DNA from: Clostridiales bacterium
GTDB taxonomy: Bacteria > Bacillota > Clostridia > Christensenellales > Aristaeellaceae
Length of the DNA stretch: 64,000 bases
Direction: 5' to 3'
NCBI GenBank assembly: GCA_015056255.1
Contig: SVGP01000013.1
Span: 19,130-83,129, forward strand
Shown: positions 17,201-25,226 of the stretch, in pieces
Numbering within the stretch: position 1 is the stretch's first letter
How the letters are laid out: each line of letters starts with the position of its first letter
The notes under the pieces: model-generated
The model's input: only the letters and a program-made list of their open reading frames with translations
Databases searched by the model: none
What the model was told of the DNA's origin: nothing
Made by a program: the position numbers and the translations under genes

Positions 17201-18118
17201 TTATTTATGGATCTCGTCGCCTTTTTTAAGAAGACGCCAAAGATTCATGCCCATGATGCCGGAAACGGTTTCATCGTCATAGCCATGCTTTTTAAGCGCG
17301 CCGGCAATCGTGTGCATGCAGGCAGCCGTCTCCATGCCCCTGGGCTGAACTTCGATGCCGTCAAAATCGCTTCCAAGGCCGATGACACGCTTTCCTCCAC
17401 GGGAAGCGATGTAATCGATGTGGCGGATCACATCGTCAACCGACGTATTCTCGCCGCCGTCTTTCAGGAAATGCGGATAGAAATTGATGCCGATGTAGCC
17501 GTTTTTTTCGATGATCGCATCAATCTGATCGTCTTCTAAGTTTCTGTAGGAAGCGCACAGCGATTTGCAGTTGGAATGGCTGGCAATGGGCGGGAGCGTC
17601 ATATTTTCATATACGTCCCAGAAGCCGCGCTCGTTGAGATGCGATACGTCCGCATAGACGCCGCGCGCGTCCATTTCCTTTAAAAGGGTAAAACCAAACG
17701 GCTTTAAACCCGTAGTGTTGTCGATCTTGGCCGGCGTTCCGATCTGATTGTCGTAGTTCCAGGTGAGCGCGATCATGCGAAGGCGCAGCTCGTCGTCCAG
17801 CTCGTGCAATCGCTCGATTTTGCCCTCCAAAACCTCGCCGCCTTCAATGGAATATACGCCGTAAAGCCCGTCCGGCGGGTTATCGGGAAGCTTCCCGGTA
17901 ATAAAGGGAATCTCCAGCGTTTTGCTGGCTTCAATCATCCGCCTGGCGTTTTCATAGGGCGTGTCCTTATATTGCCTTGCGCCCGCAAACAGCGCAAAGG
18001 TCTGAAGATTGACTTTTCCCTTCAAAAGATTTTCTTTCCCGGCCATGAACCCGCCGTCCGACCAGCTTTCAAACAGCATGGAATACAAAGTATCACAGTG
18101 CGTATCCGCAATAAACAT
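17201..18118 (-). CDS. Membrane dipeptidase family protein (peptidase M19)
   Basis: 305-residue zinc dipeptidase of the renal dipeptidase family. Visible motifs are ADTHCDTLY (first metal ligands His and Asp), YSIEGGE with the bridging glutamate, ADVSHLNERGFWDV, IASHSNCKSLC and GLGSDFDG near the C-terminus. These enzymes hydrolyse dipeptides, including L- and D-containing ones. There is no signal peptide, so action is cytoplasmic despite the family name. The start at 18118 lies after GGGAGGCGAAAAAT in the transcribed strand. The gene precedes the LysM gene by about 60 bp, in the same direction. Confidence 0.95.
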   Translation of the reverse strand: MFIADTHCDTLYSMLFESWSDGGFMAGKENLLKGKVNLQTFALFAGARQYKDTPYENARRMIEASKTLEIPFITGKLPDNPPDGLYGVYSIEGGEVLEGKIERLHELDDELRLRMIALTWNYDNQIGTPAKIDNTTGLKPFGFTLLKEMDARGVYADVSHLNERGFWDVYENMTLPPIASHSNCKSLCASYRNLEDDQIDAIIEKNGYIGINFYPHFLKDGGENTSVDDVIRHIDYIASRGGKRVIGLGSDFDGIEVQPRGMETAACMHTIAGALKKHGYDDETVSGIMGMNLWRLLKKGDEIHK

Positions 18119-18264
18119 ATTTTTCGCCTCCCGTCAAGGCTTATATTTTATCACGCCGCACGTGCAAATTCAAGCAAGACCGCGTTATCATCCGTATTTT
18201 CGTATAAACGTTTCAAAAAGGCCCTTCTTTCGATAAACTTTACGTATTTTAACAAAATTAGCTA

Positions 18265-18293
18265 TTTACAAATCCCTTGTACCCTGCTATAAT
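18265..18293 (+). promoter_or_regulatory. Promoter of tRNA-Ala
   Basis: TTTACA (18265-18270), 17-bp spacer, TATAAT (18288-18293), 32 bp upstream of the mature tRNA-Ala 5' end. Confidence 0.8.
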
Positions 18294-18325
18294 AATCAAC
18301 GTTGCGAGGGCAAACCAAACAACAT

Positions 18326-18398
18326 GGGGCATTAGCGCAGTTGGTAGCGCGTTTGAATGGCATTCAAAAGGTCAGGGGTTCGACTCCCCTATGCTCCA
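18326..18398 (+). tRNA. tRNA-Ala (GGC)
   Basis: 73-base cloverleaf with acceptor GGGGCAT/ATGCTCC, anticodon stem TTTGA/TCAAA and loop ATGGCAT, giving anticodon GGC (codons GCC, GCU). The G3:U70 wobble pair that identifies alanine tRNA is present, with A73. The CCA end is not encoded. It is a single-gene transcript with its own promoter and terminator. Confidence 0.95.
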
Positions 18399-18402
18399 TA
18401 CA

Positions 18403-18448
18403 AGAATCCGAACTTCTTCTCCTTGAGAATGGGTTCGGATTCTTTTCG
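18403..18448 (+). terminator. Intrinsic terminator of tRNA-Ala
   Basis: AAGAATCCGAAC (18403-18414) pairs with GTTCGGATTCTT (18433-18444), followed by TTCG. It lies 4 bp after the tRNA. Confidence 0.8.
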
Positions 18449-18486
18449 TCATAAGAAACATTAGGCATCTATCTTTGATCATATGA

Positions 18487-18512
18487 AAAGCGCCCCTATT
18501 TGGAGCGCTTTC
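18487..18512 (-). terminator. Terminator of the toxin-antitoxin operon
   Basis: On the minus strand AAAGCGCTCC pairs with GGGGCGCTTT around a short loop and is followed by TTCAT; it lies just after the toxin stop codon. Confidence 0.6.
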
Positions 18513-18518
18513 AGAATG

Positions 18519-18833
18519 TTATTTTAGGCCCAACAGTGTTCGCAGACAATCTCTGCGCCCATAGAGAATACGATCAATATAGACAACTCCATCCTGCACA
18601 CGATAGAAAGCCAGAAAGTTATTTGCCGGCACAAAGCGATAATCACTGTGTATACGCGAAATGGTATCCAGAGGTGCGCCGCTGAATGGAAACTCCCGCA
18701 ACGACTCCGTTTTTACCAATATAGCGTCAACCGTATGATCCGCCGCATCTGGATTACAGAGATCCGAATAAATGTAGTCCCAGATTTCATCCAGATCCTT
18801 CAATGCCTCAGGAGAATACTTCAAATCAGCCAT
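18519..18833 (-). CDS. RelE/ParE family toxin
   Basis: 104-residue type II toxin of the RelE/ParE superfamily: MADLKYSPEALKDLDEIWDYI at the start, FPFSGAPLD in the middle and the VVYIDRILYGRRDCLRTLLG ending are typical. RelE members cut ribosome-bound mRNA; ParE members poison gyrase; which applies cannot be decided here. The start ATG 18833 lies inside the antitoxin 3' end (8-bp overlap), giving translational coupling. An earlier in-frame ATG at 18863 would lengthen the overlap and is not preferred. Confidence 0.92.
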   Translation of the reverse strand: MADLKYSPEALKDLDEIWDYIYSDLCNPDAADHTVDAILVKTESLREFPFSGAPLDTISRIHSDYRFVPANNFLAFYRVQDGVVYIDRILYGRRDCLRTLLGLK

Positions 18834-19083
18834 TTCTCTTTGCGCGGAAATGACTGCGAACATCCTCAGAGGACAGCCATCCGTTTTCCTCTCCGGACTT
18901 TCTGCCCTTATTCAGTTCACTGACCAGCGTAATCTCGGCCTGAAGCTTTTCATAATCCCTTATATCCAAAATGGCATATTGACCGCGACCGTTCTTTGTC
19001 AAAAATACCGGCGCGTCCGAACCAACTTCGCGCAGCACTTCACTGTAATTTCTAAGATCCGTAACAGGTTTGATGTTCGGCAT
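18826..19083 (-). CDS. YefM/Phd family antitoxin
   Basis: 85-residue antitoxin. MPNIKPVTDLRNYSEVLREV is the standard N-terminal DNA-binding segment of the Phd/YefM family, followed by APVFLTKNGRGQYAILDIRDYEKLQAE. The C-terminal charged tail is the region that would wrap the toxin. It is upstream of and overlaps the toxin gene. YefM proteins repress their own operon, so autoregulation is expected. The start has GGAGGTGGCGAT just before it. Confidence 0.93.
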   Translation of the reverse strand: MPNIKPVTDLRNYSEVLREVGSDAPVFLTKNGRGQYAILDIRDYEKLQAEITLVSELNKGRKSGEENGWLSSEDVRSHFRAKRNG

Positions 19084-19203
19084 ATCGCCACCTCCTCACG
19101 TCCATAGTATACCACATTGCGCTGTAAAATTCAACATCGAATTATACAGCAGCGTGTTCCGATTCTTTTTCAGTAAAAAATGTGTTCGCAGTCAAATAAA
19201 AAC

Positions 19204-19241
19204 AAACAGCTTTCGAGCGAAAATCGCTTTGGAAGCTGTTT
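19204..19241 (-). terminator. Terminator after the XRE regulator
   Basis: AAACAGCTT (19204-19212) and AAGCTGTTT (19233-19241) form the base of a hairpin with an additional inner GCG stem. A T-rich stretch follows on the minus strand, and T residues also follow on the plus strand, so it may work both ways. Confidence 0.7.
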
Positions 19242-19269
19242 TTTCATATGTATGCTTACCGATATGCAT

Positions 19270-19839
19270 TTACATGATATAGGGAGGCTGATGGCGGCTG
19301 AGGACTTCCAGCATTTGCTCGCGCGCGCAATCCGCATACTCGTTGTTGCCGGAGTAATCCGTGTGCTGTTTATACAGGCGATATTTTTCAACAATGGATT
19401 CCAGCAGCGCCCTTTGCAGTTCCAGTCGCTTCGTCTCATACTGGCGGTTCGTGCTCATCAGAATCAGCGCATCGTACATCTCGTTTGCCAAACTTCGATC
19501 GCTGATCGTCATCGGAAAGAACAACGTTATTTCGTCGTTTGCATAAAATGAGATCTCATCTGCGTTAAAGACCTTTCCATAGCCGTACATCAGCCAGTCA
19601 ATGGGCACGTTGAATTTATCTGCGATCAGTTTAAGAAGGCGAACGAGCTCGCTCATGGAAAGGTTGAAGGACACGTTGGCATTATCGTCCGACTTGATGC
19701 CGTGCTCGGCAATTTCCGTGATCATGACGGGCATGTTCAGCTTTTTGGCAAACTCAGGCTGCGTAAGCTTTGCTTTTTTGCGGATCAGTCCGATTCGCTT
19801 TCCGACGGCTTTCCGGTTCAAGGATTCATTTTCATACAT
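19270..19839 (-). CDS. XRE family transcriptional regulator
   Basis: 189-residue DNA-binding protein. Residues 10-75 form an XRE helix-turn-helix (GKRIGLIRKKAKLTQPEFAKKLNMPVMITEIAEHG, then LVRLLKLIADKFNVPIDWLMYGYG). The remaining 110 residues form a mostly helical domain with no recognised match. The family usually controls a neighbouring operon or stress response; no target can be assigned. ATG 19839 gives a natural start to the HTH domain, but its ribosome site is weak; a start at 19893 would add 18 residues. Confidence 0.8.
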   Translation of the reverse strand: MYENESLNRKAVGKRIGLIRKKAKLTQPEFAKKLNMPVMITEIAEHGIKSDDNANVSFNLSMSELVRLLKLIADKFNVPIDWLMYGYGKVFNADEISFYANDEITLFFPMTISDRSLANEMYDALILMSTNRQYETKRLELQRALLESIVEKYRLYKQHTDYSGNNEYADCAREQMLEVLSRHQPPYIM

Positions 19840-19915
19840 ACTTATCTTACTCGCTTTTGCATAGATTTTAGTGGGATGGACGGACGCGCCCATCCCCGTT
19901 TGACGCTTTTTTCAT

Positions 19916-20338
19916 TCACTTTGCGGTGATTATGCCGCTTGTGTAATTCCTTGCTTCGCTGGCAGTATTGATCGTGCAGAGGAACACCACCTTTACACGG
20001 TAGGTTTCGCCCGAAACGCCGTTAAAGTAGCGGCTGAAGGTGTAGTTGGTTAAGTTGGCGCCCAGGGAGCCGTTTAAAAGGCCGCTGACGTCCACCCATT
20101 CGCCGTCTGCATTGCGTTTTTGAACCTGATAGCTGGCTACGCCGAGTTGGTTGCAGATGCCGATGCCGGTGGTTGAAAAGACGATCTTGATTCTGCCGTT
20201 GCCTTCCTTGGAGAGCGTTGTACCGTAGCTGCAGAAGAAATTGCTGGAACGGGGCGCGGCGCCCTCCGCCTGCGCGCAGGGAATCACGCAAAGGACAAAC
20301 AGCATGGCTGCCAGAAACAACGTGACAAATCTTTTCAT
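19916..20338 (-). CDS. Small exported protein of unknown function
   Basis: 140-residue protein with a clear signal peptide (MKRFVTLFLAAMLFVLCVIP, cleavage near AQA-E at residue 24). The mature part of about 115 residues looks like a beta-sandwich (IKIVFSTTGIGICNQLGVASYQVQ, then YTFSRYFNGVSGETYRVKVVFLC), in the manner of secreted fibronectin-type or Ig-like domains. It contains four cysteines. No family is recognised. It lies downstream of the ECF sigma/anti-sigma pair and may be a target. The start has AGGAAAGGAAAA upstream. Confidence 0.7.
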   Translation of the reverse strand: MKRFVTLFLAAMLFVLCVIPCAQAEGAAPRSSNFFCSYGTTLSKEGNGRIKIVFSTTGIGICNQLGVASYQVQKRNADGEWVDVSGLLNGSLGANLTNYTFSRYFNGVSGETYRVKVVFLCTINTASEARNYTSGIITAK

Positions 20339-20389
20339 TGTATGTTTTCCTTTCCTAACTTATAATTCTGAAGTGTACAGAGCCGCCAG

Positions 20390-21253
20390 TCAGGATTCGG
20401 CAATACCGAGAATGATGTTTCTAAGCTCCTCTTCGGTTATATCGCCGTAAATCGAATAATGTACGTTCCGATCGATCCACGACGCCGAAAGGAGTTTTGT
20501 ATCGCAGTTCAGATAGTAGGTCACTTCCTGATTCGCGATGATTTCCAAAACGGGGTCGGTGACCGTCTTTTGATATTCATACGCCGAAACATTTTCATCG
20601 TCATAGAAAAAGTTCGTCGTCAGACTGAAAAAATCGTCTTCACCCATATAAGTTGCCGAGAAAATCGCCGTGCTGTCGTCTTCATACATGGAGCCCTGAA
20701 TGAAGGTAAAGCGCTCTGGCATCCATGCGGGCAGCACCCTAAAATCGTTCCACTCGACCGGCATTTTCTCCATGGAATCGTAGAAAACCTGCTCATACCC
20801 GGTGTCTTCATCATCATACAGGACGTCTGTCTGCACGGATTCCGTCTGTCCCGGCGTATTGGCGCTGTAGATGCCGAACGATTCGGCCAGCGGCTTTAAC
20901 AGCTTCAGTAGAAACGTCCAGTTAAAGGCATAAGCGCTTCCGACGGAAAGAGCGGATATGGTAATCAGAACCAGCAGGCACGCGACAATGCGGCGCGCGG
21001 TTGTGAGATTCATCCAGCCTTTTTTACGCTGCGTTTTGCTTTCAATCGCTTGCCAGGCAGTTGATTTCTCCTGTGCGGACGGGCTTTCTTCCAGCGTTTT
21101 CAGTATTTCTTCCACGAGAGCCGTATCGATTTCCGATTCCGCTTTGGAAAGTTCCTGTTCCAGCATTGTATTTAGCTCATATTGCGTCAACTCCGTTTCG
21201 CGGTCTTCCGCCAGACGTGCGATGATCTTGCGTACATCCATCTCATTCGGCAT
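20390..21253 (-). CDS. Anti-sigma-factor-like membrane protein with DUF4367 domain
   Basis: 287-residue protein. An acidic helical N-terminal cytoplasmic part (about 1-75) is followed by one transmembrane helix (ARRIVACLLVLITISALSVGS, about 82-105) and a DUF4367-like extracellular domain with the pattern VLPAWMPERFTFIQGSMYEDD and the ending GDITEEELRNIILGIAES. The layout is that of Clostridia anti-sigma or sensor partners of ECF sigma factors, and the ECF gene lies 52 bp upstream on the same strand. ATG 21253 has GGAG 10 bp before it; a GTG three codons earlier is less likely. Direct sigma binding is inferred from context. Confidence 0.75.
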   Translation of the reverse strand: MPNEMDVRKIIARLAEDRETELTQYELNTMLEQELSKAESEIDTALVEEILKTLEESPSAQEKSTAWQAIESKTQRKKGWMNLTTARRIVACLLVLITISALSVGSAYAFNWTFLLKLLKPLAESFGIYSANTPGQTESVQTDVLYDDEDTGYEQVFYDSMEKMPVEWNDFRVLPAWMPERFTFIQGSMYEDDSTAIFSATYMGEDDFFSLTTNFFYDDENVSAYEYQKTVTDPVLEIIANQEVTYYLNCDTKLLSASWIDRNVHYSIYGDITEEELRNIILGIAES

Positions 21254-21305
21254 TCTTTGCACACTCCATTCTGTATATGTACGGAATATATCATTTCATT
21301 ACAGA

Positions 21306-21821
21306 TTACAAAAAATATTTTTCGATTTTCTTTCTGATGCGAAACAGGCGAACCCGAAGGGCGTTGGGACTCATATGCATCTCATTTCCAATCTGTTCAA
21401 GCGTCCGCCCCTCGAAGCCGTATTGAACAATCAGCTTAAAATCATCCGGCGAAAGGAGCTGTTCAAGCGTGATGCGGATATCGCTGACGGCGGTTTTATC
21501 ATTTTCCGCGGCAACAAAAAGCAGCGAACCTTGCTTGCTTTTGCGCATCTCTTCCTGCGCAAATTTTCGCTTTTTTCGTTCGTTGCGATTGTTTTTACGT
21601 ATGTAGTTTTTACAAATATTGACGGTTGTTACCACAAGCCAGGCCTCGGGTTTCGGATGTTTATAAATTTCCTGCCGAGCTGCTTCAAGAAAAACATCCT
21701 GCGGTATGTCCTGAGCGTCGCAGACATGTCCCACATACAGCCGCAGGCGATTGACTGCCAGGCGGTACAGGGTATCGTAGTTGGCGTCATACAGTTCCTT
21801 AAGCCACGTATCGGATTTCAT
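21306..21821 (-). CDS. ECF-type RNA polymerase sigma factor
   Basis: 171-residue sigma-70 family extracytoplasmic function factor. Region 2 is seen as LYDANYDTLYRLAVNRLRLYVGHVCDAQDIPQDVFLEA and PEAWLVVTTVNICKNYIRKNNR, region 4 as LIVQYGFEGRTLEQIGNEMHMSPNALRVRLFRIRKKI. It should redirect RNA polymerase to a small regulon when its DUF4367 partner releases it. The sigma and partner genes form a two-gene operon. No ECF-type promoter sequence could be defined. Confidence 0.92.
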   Translation of the reverse strand: MKSDTWLKELYDANYDTLYRLAVNRLRLYVGHVCDAQDIPQDVFLEAARQEIYKHPKPEAWLVVTTVNICKNYIRKNNRNERKKRKFAQEEMRKSKQGSLLFVAAENDKTAVSDIRITLEQLLSPDDFKLIVQYGFEGRTLEQIGNEMHMSPNALRVRLFRIRKKIEKYFL

Positions 21822-21889
21822 TCTATCCTTCCTCTGTACAGTTTTAGCGGTTTTTGATAAAAGCGCTGAATGGAGTCTATCAGTAGAGC

Positions 21890-22114
21890 CTATTGCTCGT
21901 CCTTCCTCGGATAAGGCGCTTTTTCATCCGTTAAACCGGCAAGATAATCCATACTCGTATTCAGCGCCAGCGCAATGCGCTTGCATTGCTCAAACGTATA
22001 ATAACGACGACCGGACTCGATTTTGGAGTAATCGCTTTGATCAATGCCGGTAAGCATCTGCATCTTGACCTGTGTGTAACCACGCTCTTTGCGAAGATCT
22101 TTCAATCTGGACAT
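21890..22114 (-). CDS. Small XRE helix-turn-helix regulator
   Basis: 74-residue protein that is little more than an HTH_3 domain: MSRLKDLRKERGYTQVKMQMLTGIDQSDYSKIESGRRY. It ends with AGLTDEKAPYPRKDEQ, common in small Clostridia regulators. Target unknown; the MFS transporter at 22385 is divergent and could be one. Three starts lie within 9 bases (GTG 22123, ATG 22120, ATG 22114); the last is chosen because GGGTG lies just upstream and it gives the usual N-terminus. Confidence 0.85.
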   Translation of the reverse strand: MSRLKDLRKERGYTQVKMQMLTGIDQSDYSKIESGRRYYTFEQCKRIALALNTSMDYLAGLTDEKAPYPRKDEQ

Positions 22115-22384
22115 ATACATCACCCATTCGATTATGCCCGATTGACCTATAACAGAATAAGGTTAATTTGACCTATTCTTTTATTGGCGTCCGCGTTCAA
22201 TCGCGGATAGCGCTGAAACTGAAACAGGAAAAAGCGGACAATTCGCCCGGGTAGGCTTTTCCCGTAATATTACACAGCGCACCCTCTTTTCCTTCTGGCA
22301 AATACGCTTTCAAAGTGATATAATGAAAAATGGAAACCGACGCGTTTATAAGCGAATTTGATTTTACAAGGGAGTATCTGAAAA

Positions 22385-23587
22385 ATGGCATCCAAACCGA
22401 ATTATCAAAAGACGCTTTTGGCCTGCTATCTCGGATTTGTTACACAGGCGATCACCGCCAATTTTGCGCCGCTTCTGTTTTTGACATTCAGAAGCGAATA
22501 CTTTATTCCGCTCGACAAAATAGCCCTGATTCCGCTTGTTTTTTTCATGACCCAGATTCTGGTCGATTTTGCCGCGACGAAATTTGCAGATAAAATCGGA
22601 TACCGGGCATGCGTTATTACTTCACAGGCCGTGTCCGCCGCCGGTCTTGCGCTGATGGCGGTTTTACCGGACGCGCTGGGCGATCCCTTTATCGGCATAC
22701 TGATCTGCGTCGTTCTTTACGCCATGGGCGCAGGACTGATTGAGGTTTTGATCAGCCCGATTGTGGAGGCCTGTCCGTTTGAAAACAAAGACGGCATGAT
22801 GAGCCTTCTTCACTCCTTCTATTGCTGGGGTTGGGTTGGCGTTATCCTTATCTCCACGCTGTTTTTCACCTTGTTCGGCATTGAGAACTGGAAGATTCTT
22901 TCCGTGATCTGGGCGGTTATCCCATTTTATAACACCTTTAATTTCATCAACTGCCCCATCGAGCGGCTTGTTGAGGACGGCGAAGGCATGCGCATTGGCC
23001 AGCTTTTCCGCATGCCCCTTTTCTGGCTGTTGGCGCTTTTGATGGTATGCTCCGGCGCGTCTGAAATTTCAATGTCGCAGTGGGCTTCGGCGTTTACGGA
23101 ATCCGCGCTCGGCGTATCAAAGACCGTCGGCGATCTTGCGGGGCCCTGTCTTTTTGCGATTCTGATGGGCATAGCAAGGGTGTATTACGGAAAGATGAGC
23201 GACAAGCTTGATCTGACCAAGACCATGCTCTTCTGCGGAGGATTGTGCCTTTTCTGTTATTTCCTTGCATCCCTTTCCCCGCATCCCGTATTCGGACTCA
23301 TCGGATGCGCGCTGTGCGGCCTTTCCGTCGGCATTATGTGGCCGGGCACGCTGAGCATTTCCGCGCAGAAATGCCCGAAGGGCGGCACGGTAATGTTTGC
23401 GCTGTTGGCGCTGGCGGGCGATCTGGGCGGCTCCATCGGCCCATCGATGGTAGGCAATATCGCAAGCTTTATGGGCGGAAATCTCAAATACGGCCTGTTC
23501 TTCGGCTCTGTCTTCCCTGTTCTTCTGATCGCAGGGCTCATTCTTCTAAAAAGGAAAGTAAAACGAAATCAGAAGCTTCCACATTAA
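22385..23587 (+). CDS. MFS transporter, probable sugar permease
   Basis: 400-residue major facilitator with about 12 hydrophobic segments. It resembles the fucose/glucose permease-like branch in length, in the loop KFADKIGYRACVITSQ after the second helix, and in MWPGTLSISAQKCPKGGTVMFALLALAGDLGGSIGPSMVG in the C-terminal half. Substrate unknown, a sugar being most likely. GGGAG is 10 bp before the start, and TATAAT at 22319-22324 is the likely -10. The gene is monocistronic and divergent from the small XRE regulator. About 260 bp upstream hold only this promoter. Confidence 0.85.
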   Translation: MASKPNYQKTLLACYLGFVTQAITANFAPLLFLTFRSEYFIPLDKIALIPLVFFMTQILVDFAATKFADKIGYRACVITSQAVSAAGLALMAVLPDALGDPFIGILICVVLYAMGAGLIEVLISPIVEACPFENKDGMMSLLHSFYCWGWVGVILISTLFFTLFGIENWKILSVIWAVIPFYNTFNFINCPIERLVEDGEGMRIGQLFRMPLFWLLALLMVCSGASEISMSQWASAFTESALGVSKTVGDLAGPCLFAILMGIARVYYGKMSDKLDLTKTMLFCGGLCLFCYFLASLSPHPVFGLIGCALCGLSVGIMWPGTLSISAQKCPKGGTVMFALLALAGDLGGSIGPSMVGNIASFMGGNLKYGLFFGSVFPVLLIAGLILLKRKVKRNQKLPH

Positions 23588-23617
23588 TGGAATGTTTCTT
23601 CCGTTTTTCAGGCATGA

Positions 23618-23671
23618 AAGTTCTTTTTCCATAACGCCATGCGCTTTATCGAGAAAAAACTGCTCGCATAA
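23618..23671 (+). pseudogene. 3' remnant of a second amidohydrolase gene
   Basis: A short reading frame ending KFFFHNAMRFIEKKLLA-stop matches the last codons of the amidohydrolase at 27249 (KLYFHNAMRFIGKE-stop). Over 26 bases (23626-23651 versus 28133-28158) the DNA is identical. The upstream part of the frame is closed by a TGA and no further similarity is seen, so this is a decayed tail left between the MFS gene and the sugar importer. Confidence 0.7.
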
Positions 23672-23701
23672 AAAGATTCTTAATTATTTTTCTTATTTGT
23701 A

Positions 23702-23729
23702 TTGACAAGCCTATATATTTCTGTATAAT
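23702..23729 (+). promoter_or_regulatory. Promoter of the sugar ABC importer
   Basis: TTGACA (23702-23707) and TATAAT (23724-23729) with a 16-bp spacer, 45 bp before the start codon. A GTTTAAAC palindrome (23738-23745) just downstream could be an operator. Confidence 0.85.
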
Positions 23730-23773
23730 TATGATATGTTTAAACAATTTATTAACTTAAAGGAGGCACTCAC

Positions 23774-25108
23774 ATGAAAAAGGTTCTCGCACTGGTACTT
23801 TCCCTCATGCTTCTTGCGATGGCCGTTCCCGCCATGGCGGAAGGTCTCGCAGTCGGCACCTACGATCCTGCATCCGCCGGCACGGTTGAGCTCGGCTTTG
23901 GATGGTGGGGCAATCAGGTTCGCGACGAAGTGACCAAAAATGCTGCCGACTTCTTTACGGAGAACTACCCGAACATTACCTTTAACCTGAATGCCCAGAC
24001 CTGGAACAACTATTGGGCGCTGATGAGTACCTACGCCGCCAACAACGACCTGCCCGACGTTATGCAGCAGGACTACGCCTACATTGAGCAGTGGGTAGAA
24101 GCCGGAGACCTTCTGGATCTGACCCCCTATGTAGAAAGCGGCGCCCTTGATCTGAGCACTATGCCCCAGAATATCATCGACACCGGTAAAGTCGGCGACG
24201 GTCTGTACGCCATCTGCTGCGCCGTTAACGCGCCCGCCATGCTGTACAATAAGACGCTCACCGATTCCCTCGGCATCGAAGTTCCGCTGAACATCACCTG
24301 GGATGAATTCGTTGACATTTCCAGACAGATCTACGAGGAGACCGGCATCGGCGCCATTTATGGCGACGGCAACTCCGAGAATCCCCTGACCTATTACTCC
24401 CGTTCTCTCGGCTACAATGCGCTTTGGAACGAAGATGGTCTGCTGGCTGACGCTGAAGAAATGGCCGGCTACTATCAGCGCCTGATTGACGGTGTAAAAG
24501 AAGGCTGGCTGTTTGACACCGATAAGCTCGCTGGCGTAAACACCGCTGACCTGGCTCAGTATCCGTTGGTATACGGCGCTTCCAACGACGTTCGTGCTTG
24601 GTGCACGCTCGCCTTCTCCAACCAGGTAGCCGCCTATCAGAACGCGGCCACCGCTGACGGAATTGAGCTTGGCTTCTCCACCTGGCCGTCCTCTGATCCC
24701 GTTGCTTCCAACTACATGAAGCCCGGCCAGTTCTTCGCCGTCACCACCGACGCTGAGAATCCCGATCTGGCAGTTGCTTTCCTGAATTACCTCCTCAACG
24801 ACGTACAGGGCAACATCCTTCTTCGCGCCGAGCGCGGCGTACCGCCCTGCACCGCTACCGCTTCCGCCATCGCGGAGGAAGTTGGCAAGGCCGACCCCAC
24901 CTATCCCGCATCTGTTGAGTATCTGGCCTTTGTAGGCGAAAACTGCAGCCCGATCTTCCCGCCGCTGCCCAGCTATGCCGGCACCGCACAGACCGAGGTT
25001 ATCCAGTATCTGTCCGATGAATGCCTGCTTAAGGACACTGAAATGACCGCTGAAGAAGCCGGCCGTCTCGCCGTTGAAATGATCGCTGAAATCGCTTCCC
25101 AGTATTAA
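23774..25108 (+). CDS. Carbohydrate ABC transporter substrate-binding protein
   Basis: 444-residue family 1 extracellular solute-binding protein. The signal peptide (MKKVLALVLSLMLLAMAVPA, then MAE) has a type I cleavage site and no lipobox cysteine, which is unusual for a Gram-positive binding protein. The body shows GWWGNQVRDEVTKNAADFF, YNKTLTDSLGIEVP and WPSSDP motifs of the sugar-binding group. It has very regular, high-expression codon use, a consensus promoter and an AAGGAGG site. A stem-loop after the gene probably lowers expression of the two permeases. The ATPase is not encoded here; a shared MsmK-like ATPase elsewhere is likely. Confidence 0.92.
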   Translation: MKKVLALVLSLMLLAMAVPAMAEGLAVGTYDPASAGTVELGFGWWGNQVRDEVTKNAADFFTENYPNITFNLNAQTWNNYWALMSTYAANNDLPDVMQQDYAYIEQWVEAGDLLDLTPYVESGALDLSTMPQNIIDTGKVGDGLYAICCAVNAPAMLYNKTLTDSLGIEVPLNITWDEFVDISRQIYEETGIGAIYGDGNSENPLTYYSRSLGYNALWNEDGLLADAEEMAGYYQRLIDGVKEGWLFDTDKLAGVNTADLAQYPLVYGASNDVRAWCTLAFSNQVAAYQNAATADGIELGFSTWPSSDPVASNYMKPGQFFAVTTDAENPDLAVAFLNYLLNDVQGNILLRAERGVPPCTATASAIAEEVGKADPTYPASVEYLAFVGENCSPIFPPLPSYAGTAQTEVIQYLSDECLLKDTEMTAEEAGRLAVEMIAEIASQY

Positions 25109-25156
25109 TCCATATACTCGGTTCAATGAATACACGCATCCCTCAGTAAGCCTCAG

Positions 25157-25181
25157 GAGAGGGGCGGATTTCGCCCCTCTC
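25157..25181 (+). terminator. Stem-loop between binding protein and permease genes
   Basis: GAGAGGGGCG (25157-25166) pairs with CGCCCCTCTC (25172-25181) with a 5-base loop. No long T-run follows. Such hairpins behind binding-protein genes stabilise the upstream mRNA or attenuate the downstream genes. Confidence 0.75.
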
Positions 25182-25226
25182 TTCAGTATATCCACATGAA
25201 AAATACCGCCAAGGAGGCTCTCTCAT

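Noticed and set aside
18519..19083. Possible mobile island around the toxin-antitoxin pair
   Set aside because: tRNA-Ala is intact and close, but no direct repeat of its 3' end and no integrase next to it were seen; the recombinase at 13747 looks like a housekeeping gene.
23729..25195. 488-codon minus-strand open frame
   Set aside because: Mirror frame of the sugar-binding protein gene.
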